Assembly: GCA_009783135.1 (NCBI GenBank)
Contig: WRHS01000067.1
Coordinates: 1 to 5,549 of the forward strand
Source: Dehalococcoidia bacterium
GTDB taxonomy: Bacteria > Chloroflexota > Dehalococcoidia > Dehalococcoidales > UBA1222
Length of the DNA stretch: 5,549 bases
Reading direction: 5' to 3'
The position numbers and the translations under genes were made by a program. Positions 1 to 5,465 of this stretch are shown piece by piece (position 1 is the first letter of the stretch; each line of letters opens with the position of its first letter). Below the pieces are notes generated by a model. That model had not been told where the DNA came from, did not search any database, and saw nothing but the letters and a program-made list of their open reading frames with translations.

Positions 1-142
1 CGCTCTTGTACAGCGACGGGCCGCACACAAGCAGGACGCGCTTCCACTTCTCGCGCGCAATGATCTCCGGCAGCTTTGCGATACATCCCGCCCCCTGACA
101 GACCGTCTGCCGTATGCCAAATTCCAGATTATGATTCCTCAT
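1..142 (-). CDS. Iron-containing alcohol dehydrogenase-like protein, N-terminal fragment (runs off the left edge)
   Basis: The minus strand is open from an ATG at 142-140 to the window edge, giving 47 residues that begin MRNHNLEFGIRQTV. The stretch QGAGCIAKLPEIIAR followed by KRVLLVCGPSL matches the N-terminal pattern of the iron-dependent alcohol dehydrogenase (group III) family. In that family a 'GxGxxxxLpe' turn is followed by a helix and then a hydrophobic strand 'krvLlVtd', the start of the nucleotide-binding domain. The metal-binding residues lie much further on, outside the window, so substrate and activity cannot be judged. The start is supported by a strong ribosome binding site just upstream. 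The gene follows ftsK by 49 bases on the same strand with no obvious terminator between them, so it may be read through from the operon. Third codon positions are rich in G and C (35 of 47 by hand count). Other nucleotide-binding dehydrogenase families remain possible. Confidence 0.6.
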   Translation of the reverse strand, partial: MRNHNLEFGIRQTVCQGAGCIAKLPEIIAREKWKRVLLVCGPSLYKS

Positions 143-146
143 GATG

Positions 147-154
147 CCCCTCCT
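147..154 (-). promoter_or_regulatory. Ribosome binding site of the dehydrogenase-like gene
   Basis: On the minus strand AGGAGGGG lies 4 bases before the ATG at 142; the core AGGAGG is 6 bases from it. This near-perfect Shine-Dalgarno sequence fixes the start of a gene that is otherwise cut by the window edge. Confidence 0.7.
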
Positions 155-191
155 ATTATAAATCAAATATGCTTCACATCACTGCAAACCC

Positions 192-2594
192 CTAAATCGA
201 GCGAACGATGATTTCCGCGCCGCTTTTCTCAAACTGACACCGGCGCAGGTCGTCCCGCACATTGTACGAGATATGGGAAATCACGACCACCGCGCCCTCG
301 TGGATTGTTCCCTCAACGACGACCTTCCCCGTATTATCCCGCTCCATTTCCTCTTTCAGCTGGTCATAAAGCCGCGCAGCGCGCGGATAACCGATACCAA
401 GCTTGCGTTGGAGGAAAGAGGCCGACATCTGCTCATGTTCTCCGGCCAACTGGCGCACAGCATCCATTAGGGGATCAACAGGCTGGCTATCCTTCTTGGT
501 AAAAGCCGGTGCCGTGGCAATCTCGGCCGTATTAAGCGTTGGTATTTCCTCTTTTTTCTGACTATTCCAGAAATATACCAACCGCTCAACCTCAGGGTCG
601 GAAACATAACAGCCCTGCAATCGTTTCGGCTTGACCGCATCCCTCGGCGCATACAACATATCGCCGCGCCCCAGCAGTTTTTCAGCACCCACAGCATCCA
701 AAATAGTACGCGAGTCCACCTGTGAGGTGACAGCAAAGCTGATACGTGTGGGGAAATTAGCTTTAATCAAACCGGTGATAACATCCACCGACGGACGCTG
801 CGTGGCCACAACAAGATGAATACCCACGGCACGCGCCAGCTGCGCCAAACGGCATAGTATATGCTCTACCTCATCAAAGCCGGCCATCATCAAATCCGCC
901 AGTTCGTCAATTACCAACACGATATAATGCATCTTATCCTGACCGGTTTTATTTTCGTTGTAGACATCAATATTGCGTGCACCAACTGTCTGCAGTTTTT
1001 TATACCGGTTGTCCATCTCCATATTTAGCCAGCGCAAAGTGGAAAGTGCTTTATCCGTATCAACAACAACAGGAGCTGCAAGATGCGGCAGGCTATTAAA
1101 CTGCGTCAATTCCACACGCTTGGGATCAATCAGAATAAGCTTGACATCATAAGGCGTGTTGCACATGAGAATGCAGCATATAACGGCGTTAAGACATACC
1201 GTCTTGCCGGAGCCTGTTGAGCCGGCAATTAACAAATGCGGCATCTTGGCTAGATCATCCGCTACTGCCTCTCCGCCGGCACCCTTACCCAACGCCATAG
1301 CCAGCCTTGTCTTGGTAAGCAGTTTCTGAAAGCTGCCGGCTTCTATGATTCCACGCAACGTAACAGTGCTATACACCGTGTTAGGTACTTCCAGCCCAAC
1401 TATTGCCTTGCCCGGAACCGGAGCCTCCAAACGTATGGTAGGCGCGGCTAGAGCCAGCGCCAGATTGTTGGACAAAGCGGTGATGCGCTCAACCTTAACA
1501 CGCGTGCGTGAAATCTCCTCGTCGCGCACGGTGATATTGCCTTCGCTATCTTTTTCATGCACGCGCTTGGTCTTGATGTCCCAACCAGGCTCAATACCGA
1601 ACTGCGTTACGGTAGGTCCAACATTAATTTCGGTAACCTTGCCGGATACTACATAGCTTGTCAGCGCATACTCAATCGCCTGAGCGCGCTGTTTGTTATC
1701 AGCCTCACTAAATTCCATCTCCTGCGCTTTATCCAGCAAATCAATGGGAGGGAGTTTCCAGCCGTCAACCTCTACCACATTAGGAGACTCGCCATACTTA
1801 CGCCAAATATCCTGTGCCACCTGTTTGTCGCCAGTTTTGACACCGGAGGCGCCGCCAGACTGTGTAAAAGGCATTTTCTTGCTCTGGTTGCCGGCTGCAT
1901 TCTTGTCGTGCATGGCATCACCGAAGTCAACAGCGCCCGTGGGGCGAGGCTGCGGTTTCTGGCGTGAGTTTGAAGCAGTATACGTATTGGACGATGATGC
2001 AGAGGCTGTCACCTCTTCCCGTTTGGGCTTGCCGACAGACAGTCTTATTATCCTGCCCAATCCGTGACATGCTGCCTTGATGATGCGCCAGGTAACTGCC
2101 GGAAGTAACAACACAAAGGCCAGCAGTAGTAGCCCCAGCAGCCTGAGTATGCCGCCAATACCACCGCCTGAGATGCCTGCGCCAACGCTACCGCCAAGCG
2201 ACAACAACCCGAGCACACCCCAGATGAAAAACACCAGTACGATTGCGCCAAGCCAGCGATACCAATAATTCAGCGTCCAGCGCCTGGCAAACGGAGACAA
2301 GCGCTCACGGAAGAGAATACATACGGCAACGATTATGCCAATCAGGATGAGTATCAAGCCCCAGCCAAGCGCACCATACGTTCCATTGATAAAATTATCC
2401 GCAATGCGGGATATGTTACTCCACTGCCATACAAGCAGGGCGACAAAGGCTGCCAATACGATGAATGACAACAGCGCCAGCATCATGGATTTGGCATTGC
2501 TCTTCTTGTCCTGCTGAAAGCGATTTTTGGACTTGCGGTTCTGTTTTTCTTTCGCCTGCTTTTTCTTGAATTTTAAATCCTGTTTGTTACCCAT
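192..2594 (-). CDS. ftsK: FtsK/SpoIIIE-type DNA translocase with an unusual C-terminal tail
   Basis: This is an 800-residue membrane-anchored, ATP-driven double-stranded DNA pump of the kind that clears chromosomes from the division septum and helps dimer resolution. A lysine-rich N-terminus (1-36) is followed by four predicted membrane segments near 38-57, 74-95, 113-134 and 149-169. A low-complexity linker spans about 190-262. The alpha/beta motor begins around 263. It carries the Walker A box GSTGSGKT (458-465), the family motif IDPKRVEL (489-496), the Walker B strand ending in IDE (562-564), ATQRPS (597-602) and the LGRGDML box (641-647). A winged-helix gamma domain (about 707-750) keeps the DNA-reading segment GYPRAARL (735-742). 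The usual ending, with a wing reading roughly 'GIVGP..G.kpR.VLV', is absent. In its place is a segment (754-800) resembling the C-terminus of FapA/DUF342 proteins. The start is supported by an SD that overlaps the RNase J stop. I am sure of the family; the tail's role is unknown. Confidence 0.96.
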   Translation of the reverse strand: MGNKQDLKFKKKQAKEKQNRKSKNRFQQDKKSNAKSMMLALLSFIVLAAFVALLVWQWSNISRIADNFINGTYGALGWGLILILIGIIVAVCILFRERLSPFARRWTLNYWYRWLGAIVLVFFIWGVLGLLSLGGSVGAGISGGGIGGILRLLGLLLLAFVLLLPAVTWRIIKAACHGLGRIIRLSVGKPKREEVTASASSSNTYTASNSRQKPQPRPTGAVDFGDAMHDKNAAGNQSKKMPFTQSGGASGVKTGDKQVAQDIWRKYGESPNVVEVDGWKLPPIDLLDKAQEMEFSEADNKQRAQAIEYALTSYVVSGKVTEINVGPTVTQFGIEPGWDIKTKRVHEKDSEGNITVRDEEISRTRVKVERITALSNNLALALAAPTIRLEAPVPGKAIVGLEVPNTVYSTVTLRGIIEAGSFQKLLTKTRLAMALGKGAGGEAVADDLAKMPHLLIAGSTGSGKTVCLNAVICCILMCNTPYDVKLILIDPKRVELTQFNSLPHLAAPVVVDTDKALSTLRWLNMEMDNRYKKLQTVGARNIDVYNENKTGQDKMHYIVLVIDELADLMMAGFDEVEHILCRLAQLARAVGIHLVVATQRPSVDVITGLIKANFPTRISFAVTSQVDSRTILDAVGAEKLLGRGDMLYAPRDAVKPKRLQGCYVSDPEVERLVYFWNSQKKEEIPTLNTAEIATAPAFTKKDSQPVDPLMDAVRQLAGEHEQMSASFLQRKLGIGYPRAARLYDQLKEEMERDNTGKVVVEGTIHEGAVVVISHISYNVRDDLRRCQFEKSGAEIIVRSI

Positions 2595-2600
2595 ACCTTA

Positions 2601-2605
2601 CCTCT
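2601..2605 (-). promoter_or_regulatory. ftsK ribosome binding site overlapping the RNase J stop codon
   Basis: The minus strand reads TAGAGGTAAGGTATG across the junction. The RNase J stop TAG (2606-2604) shares its last bases with the SD AGAGG (2605-2601), which lies 6 bases before the ftsK ATG. This layout favours translational coupling and sets the ftsK start. Confidence 0.7.
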
Positions 2606-4262
2606 ATACATGCATTTGCACCGGCAAAATTATGGGGCGGCGCTTTGTTTTATCATAAAAATATTTGTCGAGAGCGTTCTTGATCTCGTTATCGATAAAT
2701 CCGCTGGTCACAGAATGTATGTCACAGCGTCCCAGCAGGTCCGCTACCAAATCGCACCCTGCATTCAGCAACTCACGGGCCTCAGCCGCATCCACAAAAC
2801 CGCGCGATACAATACCGGGGCGTCCAACCAACTTGCCGGAGTGCTTGTTGATAGCCACAGAAAGCACCACAATGCCATCACGCGACAGCATTCGACGATT
2901 GTGCAGTATGGCGCTGTTTACGTCGCCAACCGACATACCGTCAACGTACACGTTATCAGCGGATACTTTCGTTCCAACCTTACCGCCGGCGGAGTTCAGT
3001 TCCAGCACGTCGCCATCCTCAAGCACAAAGGTATACGCATCCGGCATACCGAGCGATTGCGCCAGCTTTGCATGCAACGTGAGATGCCGATATTCACCAT
3101 GCACAGGCATAAAATACTTGGGTTTGGTGAGATTTAAAACCAGCTTGAGCTCTTCCTGACTGGCATGACCATGCACATGCGCCTGAGTACGGCTGCCATA
3201 AAACACCTGCGCCCCCTGCTTAAACAGGTTATCCACGGTACGATTGACCAGCGACTCGTTTCCAGGGATAGGGGAAGCCGAGATAATGACCGTATCGCCC
3301 GGCATAATGCTAAGATGCGGATTAACGCGGCTGGCAATGCGCACAAGACCGGAGGTAGGCTCCCCCTGACTACCGGTTGTCAGCACAACCACCTTATCAT
3401 GCGGGGTACGCGAAAGCTCTTCCACACGCCCCATAACCCCGGGGGGTAGCTTCAAATAACCCAAGTCTGATGCTATACGCACGTTATCGGACATGCTGCG
3501 CCCGATGACAAAAACGCGGCGGTCATGCCTTGCGGCAGCATCTATAATCTGCTGCATACGCGAAATAAGGGAGGCGAATGTAGTCACCAGCACACGGCCG
3601 GGGGCATTGGTGATTATATGGTCGATAGCCTGACCTACCACCTGCTCCGACGGGGTATAACCGGGGAGTTCGGCATAGGTAGAGTCTGCCATAAGCAGCA
3701 ATACGCCCTGCGAGCCAACCTGTGCCAAACGCGACAGGTCCGTGGGCGGACCGCTCACAGGCGTGTAGTCCAGTTTAAAATCACCGGTATGCACGATTGT
3801 GCCAACCGGCGTACGTATAATAAGCCCCACGGCGTCAGGTATGCTGTGGCATACAGGGAAAAGCTCCACTGTAAAACGCCCTGCGTTGAAATGCCCGCCC
3901 GGCGCCACCACATTAAACTTGGTCTGCGAAAGTATCTTGCGTTCTTTAAGCTTAACCGAAATTAGCCCTTTGGCCAGCTTGGTGCAATGAATGGGTACAT
4001 TCAGCTGCGGCAGAACATAAGGCAACGCCCCGATGTGGTCCTCATGCGCATGCGTGATGACTATGCCGCGCACCTTGCTTTTATGCTCCAGCAGATAGCT
4101 AATGTCCGGAATAAGCAGGTCAACGCCAAGCATTTCCTCATCGGGAAACATAAGTCCTGCATCAATAACCAGAATATCCTCGCCGTACTCTACGGCTGTC
4201 ATATTCTTACCTATTTCCCCCAGACCGCCCAGGGGAATAATCTTTAGTTTTTCTTTTATCAT
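2604..4262 (-). CDS. rnj: Ribonuclease J (beta-CASP metallo-beta-lactamase nuclease)
   Basis: The 552-residue protein has the normal length for RNase J, a zinc-dependent enzyme with 5'-3' exonuclease and endonuclease activity in mRNA decay and rRNA maturation. The beta-lactamase core opens with IIPLGGLGEIGKNM (8-21). It shows the metal-binding motif THAHEDHIG (70-78, with H71, H73, D75 and H76), H139 in CHSIPD and D161 in HTGDFK. The beta-CASP insertion carries ADST (192-195), TTFASLISR (227-235) and the RNA-gripping HVHGHASQEEL (362-372). The last metal ligand follows in MPVHGEYRHL (385-394), with H388. A C-terminal domain from about 450 to 552 is present, as in the bacterial J1/J2 enzymes. 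All expected catalytic residues are intact. Whether it corresponds to J1 or J2 cannot be told, and no paralogue is in view. The gene sits 9 bases after the glycosylase and 9 before ftsK, clearly co-transcribed. Confidence 0.97.
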   Translation of the reverse strand: MIKEKLKIIPLGGLGEIGKNMTAVEYGEDILVIDAGLMFPDEEMLGVDLLIPDISYLLEHKSKVRGIVITHAHEDHIGALPYVLPQLNVPIHCTKLAKGLISVKLKERKILSQTKFNVVAPGGHFNAGRFTVELFPVCHSIPDAVGLIIRTPVGTIVHTGDFKLDYTPVSGPPTDLSRLAQVGSQGVLLLMADSTYAELPGYTPSEQVVGQAIDHIITNAPGRVLVTTFASLISRMQQIIDAAARHDRRVFVIGRSMSDNVRIASDLGYLKLPPGVMGRVEELSRTPHDKVVVLTTGSQGEPTSGLVRIASRVNPHLSIMPGDTVIISASPIPGNESLVNRTVDNLFKQGAQVFYGSRTQAHVHGHASQEELKLVLNLTKPKYFMPVHGEYRHLTLHAKLAQSLGMPDAYTFVLEDGDVLELNSAGGKVGTKVSADNVYVDGMSVGDVNSAILHNRRMLSRDGIVVLSVAINKHSGKLVGRPGIVSRGFVDAAEARELLNAGCDLVADLLGRCDIHSVTSGFIDNEIKNALDKYFYDKTKRRPIILPVQMHV

Positions 4263-4268
4263 TGGATA

Positions 4269-4273
4269 TCCTT
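4269..4273 (-). promoter_or_regulatory. RNase J ribosome binding site overlapping the glycosylase stop codon
   Basis: The minus strand reads TAAGGATATCCAATG. The glycosylase stop TAA (4274-4272) runs into the SD AAGGA (4273-4269), 6 bases before the RNase J ATG. This is the same stop/SD overlap and the same 9-base gap seen at the RNase J/ftsK junction. Confidence 0.7.
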
Positions 4274-4889
4274 ATAGCAGCTTAAGCTGCTCAAACTCTG
4301 CTTTCTGAGGCTCCTGCACCTGTATGGTTTCATTTTGCCTTTTTAACTCGTCCAACAGGGCAGGAATCTTCAACATGTCGGACTGGATGACGCTGCGCAG
4401 GCTGCCCTGATGCAGCGCCGCCGCCGGATGATACATGGCAAAATACAATACTCCGTCTTTTTTCACAGCGGTGCCGTGAATCTGGCTTATGCTCTTGCCC
4501 GGCATGAACATACCCATCGAATAACGTCCCAGCGTAACAATCATTTTTGGTTTGATAATATCGATTTGGCGTTCCAGATACGGCTTGCAATTGGCGATTT
4601 CCTGCGGTAACGGATCCCGATTATCCGGCGGGCGCGTCTTGATGACATTGGTGATATACACCTGCTCACGCTCGAGACCAATTGACCTTATCAGCTGAGT
4701 AAGGAACTGTCCGGCTGAGCCGACGAAAGGACGCCCCTGCTGGTCTTCATGCCAACCGGGAGCCTCGCCAATAAACATTATTTCGGCTTTTTCCGTGCCC
4801 TCACCGGGCACAGCCTTAGTCCGCAGTTTGGAAATCTCGCACTTATGGCAGTTGCATATAGTCTGATAAAGCTCATCTAGAGCTGACAT
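4272..4889 (-). CDS. Family 4 (UDGa-type) uracil-DNA glycosylase, with one iron-sulfur cysteine replaced by Thr
   Basis: The 205-residue protein belongs to the family 4 uracil-DNA glycosylases, which remove uracil from DNA as the first step of base excision repair and normally carry a 4Fe-4S cluster. Visible signatures are the N-terminal CNCHKC (12-17), the uracil-pocket motif GEAPGWHEDQQGRPFVG (41-57), YITNVIKTRPPDNRDP (78-93), C101 in the following helix, VTLGRYS (118-124) and the late loop MYHPAAALH (152-160). The family's four cluster ligands are two cysteines in an N-terminal CxxC (here C14 and C17), one in 'vvKCRPP' and one about 16 residues later. Here the third is Thr85 (codon ACG at 4637-4635), while C101 is kept; C12 is an extra cysteine. 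The C-terminal tail (about 183-205) is rich in Gln, Glu and Lys and looks flexible. It is the first gene of the operon. No good SD precedes the ATG, so the exact start is slightly less certain. Confidence 0.92.
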   Translation of the reverse strand: MSALDELYQTICNCHKCEISKLRTKAVPGEGTEKAEIMFIGEAPGWHEDQQGRPFVGSAGQFLTQLIRSIGLEREQVYITNVIKTRPPDNRDPLPQEIANCKPYLERQIDIIKPKMIVTLGRYSMGMFMPGKSISQIHGTAVKKDGVLYFAMYHPAAALHQGSLRSVIQSDMLKIPALLDELKRQNETIQVQEPQKAEFEQLKLL

Positions 4890-4892
4890 AGC

Positions 4893-4898
4893 ATTATA
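4893..4898 (-). promoter_or_regulatory. TATAAT box three bases before the glycosylase start
   Basis: A perfect -10 consensus TATAAT lies on the minus strand only 3 bases upstream of the ATG. If used, transcription would begin at or next to the ATG, giving a leaderless mRNA, which would fit the missing Shine-Dalgarno. No good -35 is found 16-18 bases upstream; the nearest is TTGTAT at a 20-base spacing. It may be a chance match. Confidence 0.3.
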
Positions 4899-4908
4899 AC
4901 CAAGAACA

Positions 4909-4919
4909 AATTTGAGTTA
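4909..4919 (+). repeat. Direct repeat copy 1, AATTTGAGTTA
   Basis: This 11-bp sequence recurs exactly at 4961-4971. The copies are 52 bases apart, close to five turns of the DNA helix, and bracket the promoter candidate at 4934-4962. The arrangement could be an operator pair for a regulator of the operon. Confidence 0.45.
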
Positions 4920-4933
4920 TACAATTACGCGCA

Positions 4934-4962
4934 ATGATAACATGTACAATATGTCAAGTCAA
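4934..4962 (-). promoter_or_regulatory. Sigma70-type promoter candidate for the glycosylase-RNase J-ftsK operon
   Basis: On the minus strand a -35 box TTGACT (4962-4957) and a -10 box TATCAT (4939-4934) are separated by exactly 17 bases. Transcription would start near 4927, leaving a leader of roughly 38 bases before the glycosylase ATG. The spacer holds an imperfect dyad, ACAT(7 bases)ATGT at 4940-4954, and the -35 overlaps the edge of direct repeat copy 2. The box match is good and the position is right, but it is unproven. Confidence 0.5.
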
Positions 4963-4971
4963 TTTGAGTTA
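4961..4971 (+). repeat. Direct repeat copy 2, AATTTGAGTTA
   Basis: This is the exact second copy of the 11-bp sequence at 4909-4919. It overlaps the upstream edge of the -35 box by two bases, so a protein bound here could touch or block RNA polymerase. Confidence 0.45.
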
Positions 4972-5036
4972 GCTTTGACGACGGTGCTCTTTCTTTGGCA
5001 TATCACCCTGTTGAAGATGTATTACGTGAAAGGTAA

Positions 5037-5096
5037 TTATTTTACCCCTTGGCGCTCCCTCAGCGCATCAAGCAACTCCTCGTGATATGCCTTATT
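5037..5096 (-). pseudogene. C-terminal remnant of a gene cut by the IS3-family insertion
   Basis: Reading the minus strand from the probable IS boundary, an open frame gives NKAYHEELLDALRERQGVK and then TAA (5039-5037). The stretch is amphipathic and charged, with sensible codons, and looks like the last helix of a real protein rather than random sequence. It has no start and its upstream part would lie beyond the far end of the IS, outside the window. I do not recognise the family, and 19 codons are too few to name one. The gene would have ended about 75 bases upstream of the operon promoter, in the same direction. It could be a chance open frame. Confidence 0.35.
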
Positions 5097-5121
5097 TGAC
5101 CTGACCCCCGAAAACTAGTCC
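5097..5121 (+). repeat. Probable left terminal inverted repeat of the IS
   Basis: The segment starts TGACCTGACCCCCGAAAAC and continues to about 5121. A 5'-TG end and a C-run followed by an A-run are common at IS3-family ends. The matching right end would be its approximate reverse complement ending in CA, and it is not in the window, so the precise edge is inferred. Confidence 0.5.
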
Positions 5122-5177
5122 AAAAGTAATGTTAGTATCAAGTAGGATAGTACAATAAATTGGGCTAAAAAAGAAAT

Positions 5178-5181
5178 GGAG
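5178..5181 (+). promoter_or_regulatory. Ribosome binding site of OrfA
   Basis: GGAG lies 5 bases before the ATG at 5187 and supports that start. A TACAAT box at 5151-5156 could be the -10 of a weak IS promoter, but no convincing -35 lies at the right distance. Confidence 0.55.
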
Positions 5182-5186
5182 AAAAT

Positions 5187-5465
5187 ATGCCAAGGAAAGC
5201 AAATGCACCGGAGCAGATCATCGGTAAGCTACGGCAAGCTGAAATCATGATGAATCAAGGCTCGACAGTTGCCGAAGTCTGCCGCAAGATAGAAGTTACA
5301 GACCAAACCTATTTCCGCTGGAGAAAAGAGTATGGCGGGATGAGAGTAGACCAAGCCAAACGACTCAAAAGTCTGGAGGAAGAAAATATTCGTCTTAAGA
5401 AATTGGTGGCGGATTTATCTCTGGATAAAGCCATACTCAAGGAGGCAGCCTCGGGAAACTATTAA
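5187..5465 (+). CDS. IS3-family transposase OrfA
   Basis: The 92-residue protein is the DNA-binding subunit of an IS3-type transposase. A helix-turn-helix lies at about 26-46 (STVAEVCRKIEVTDQTYFRW), followed by RKEYGGMRVDQAKRLKSLEE (46-65). A leucine-zipper coiled coil (about 56-86) runs through L60, L63, L70, L73, L77 and L84. Length and layout are typical of OrfA (about 85-105 residues). By family precedent OrfA alone binds the IS ends and can act as a regulator, while the OrfAB fusion made by frameshifting is the active transposase. The ATG has a good ribosome binding site, and the frame ends at TAA 5463-5465, just after the slippery site. It resembles OrfA of the IS407/IS2-like branches, but I cannot fix the subgroup from the sequence alone. 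Confidence 0.93.
   Translation: MPRKANAPEQIIGKLRQAEIMMNQGSTVAEVCRKIEVTDQTYFRWRKEYGGMRVDQAKRLKSLEEENIRLKKLVADLSLDKAILKEAASGNY
5453..5459 (+). other. Programmed -1 ribosomal frameshift site, G_GGA_AAC
   Basis: In the OrfA frame the codons TCG GGA AAC form the slippery heptamer G GGA AAC, which fits the X_XXY_YYZ rule. It lies two codons before the OrfA stop. The -1 frame is open from 5429 (just after a TAA at 5426-5428) to the window end, so the shift window is only 5429-5465 and this is the only heptamer in it that I see. A slip here would join ...EAASGN to LLSPSRKRQ of OrfB. Confidence 0.75.

Noticed and set aside
155..160. TATAAT on the minus strand upstream of the dehydrogenase-like gene
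   Set aside because: It abuts the ribosome binding site, so the transcript would begin inside or after the SD. No -35 lies at 16-18 bases; the nearest TTGCAG is 21 bases away.
467..736. Open frame of 89 codons on the minus strand within ftsK, and the many plus-strand frames opposite ftsK and RNase J
   Set aside because: They lie wholly inside strongly supported genes, have no recognisable domains and show compositions expected of shifted or antisense reading.
4971..5000. Tiny minus-strand ORF starting MPKKEHRRQS just upstream of the promoter
   Set aside because: It has ten codons and no recognisable family. The purine-rich stretch before its ATG is unremarkable, so it is below what I can support as a gene.
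5032..5046. Inverted repeat GGTAA-TTATT-TTACC at the end of the gene remnant
   Set aside because: It is a 5-bp AT-rich stem without a T-tract, too weak to call a terminator.
5052..5066. GC hairpin GCGCT-CCCTC-AGCGC, a possible terminator
   Set aside because: The stem is only 5 bp, it has no following T-run on either strand, and it lies inside the probable gene remnant.
5097..5165. Outward-facing promoter in the IS left end that could drive the operon
   Set aside because: A TTGATA box is present on the minus strand, but the matching -10 at 17-18 bases is poor, and the operon has its own better promoter candidate.
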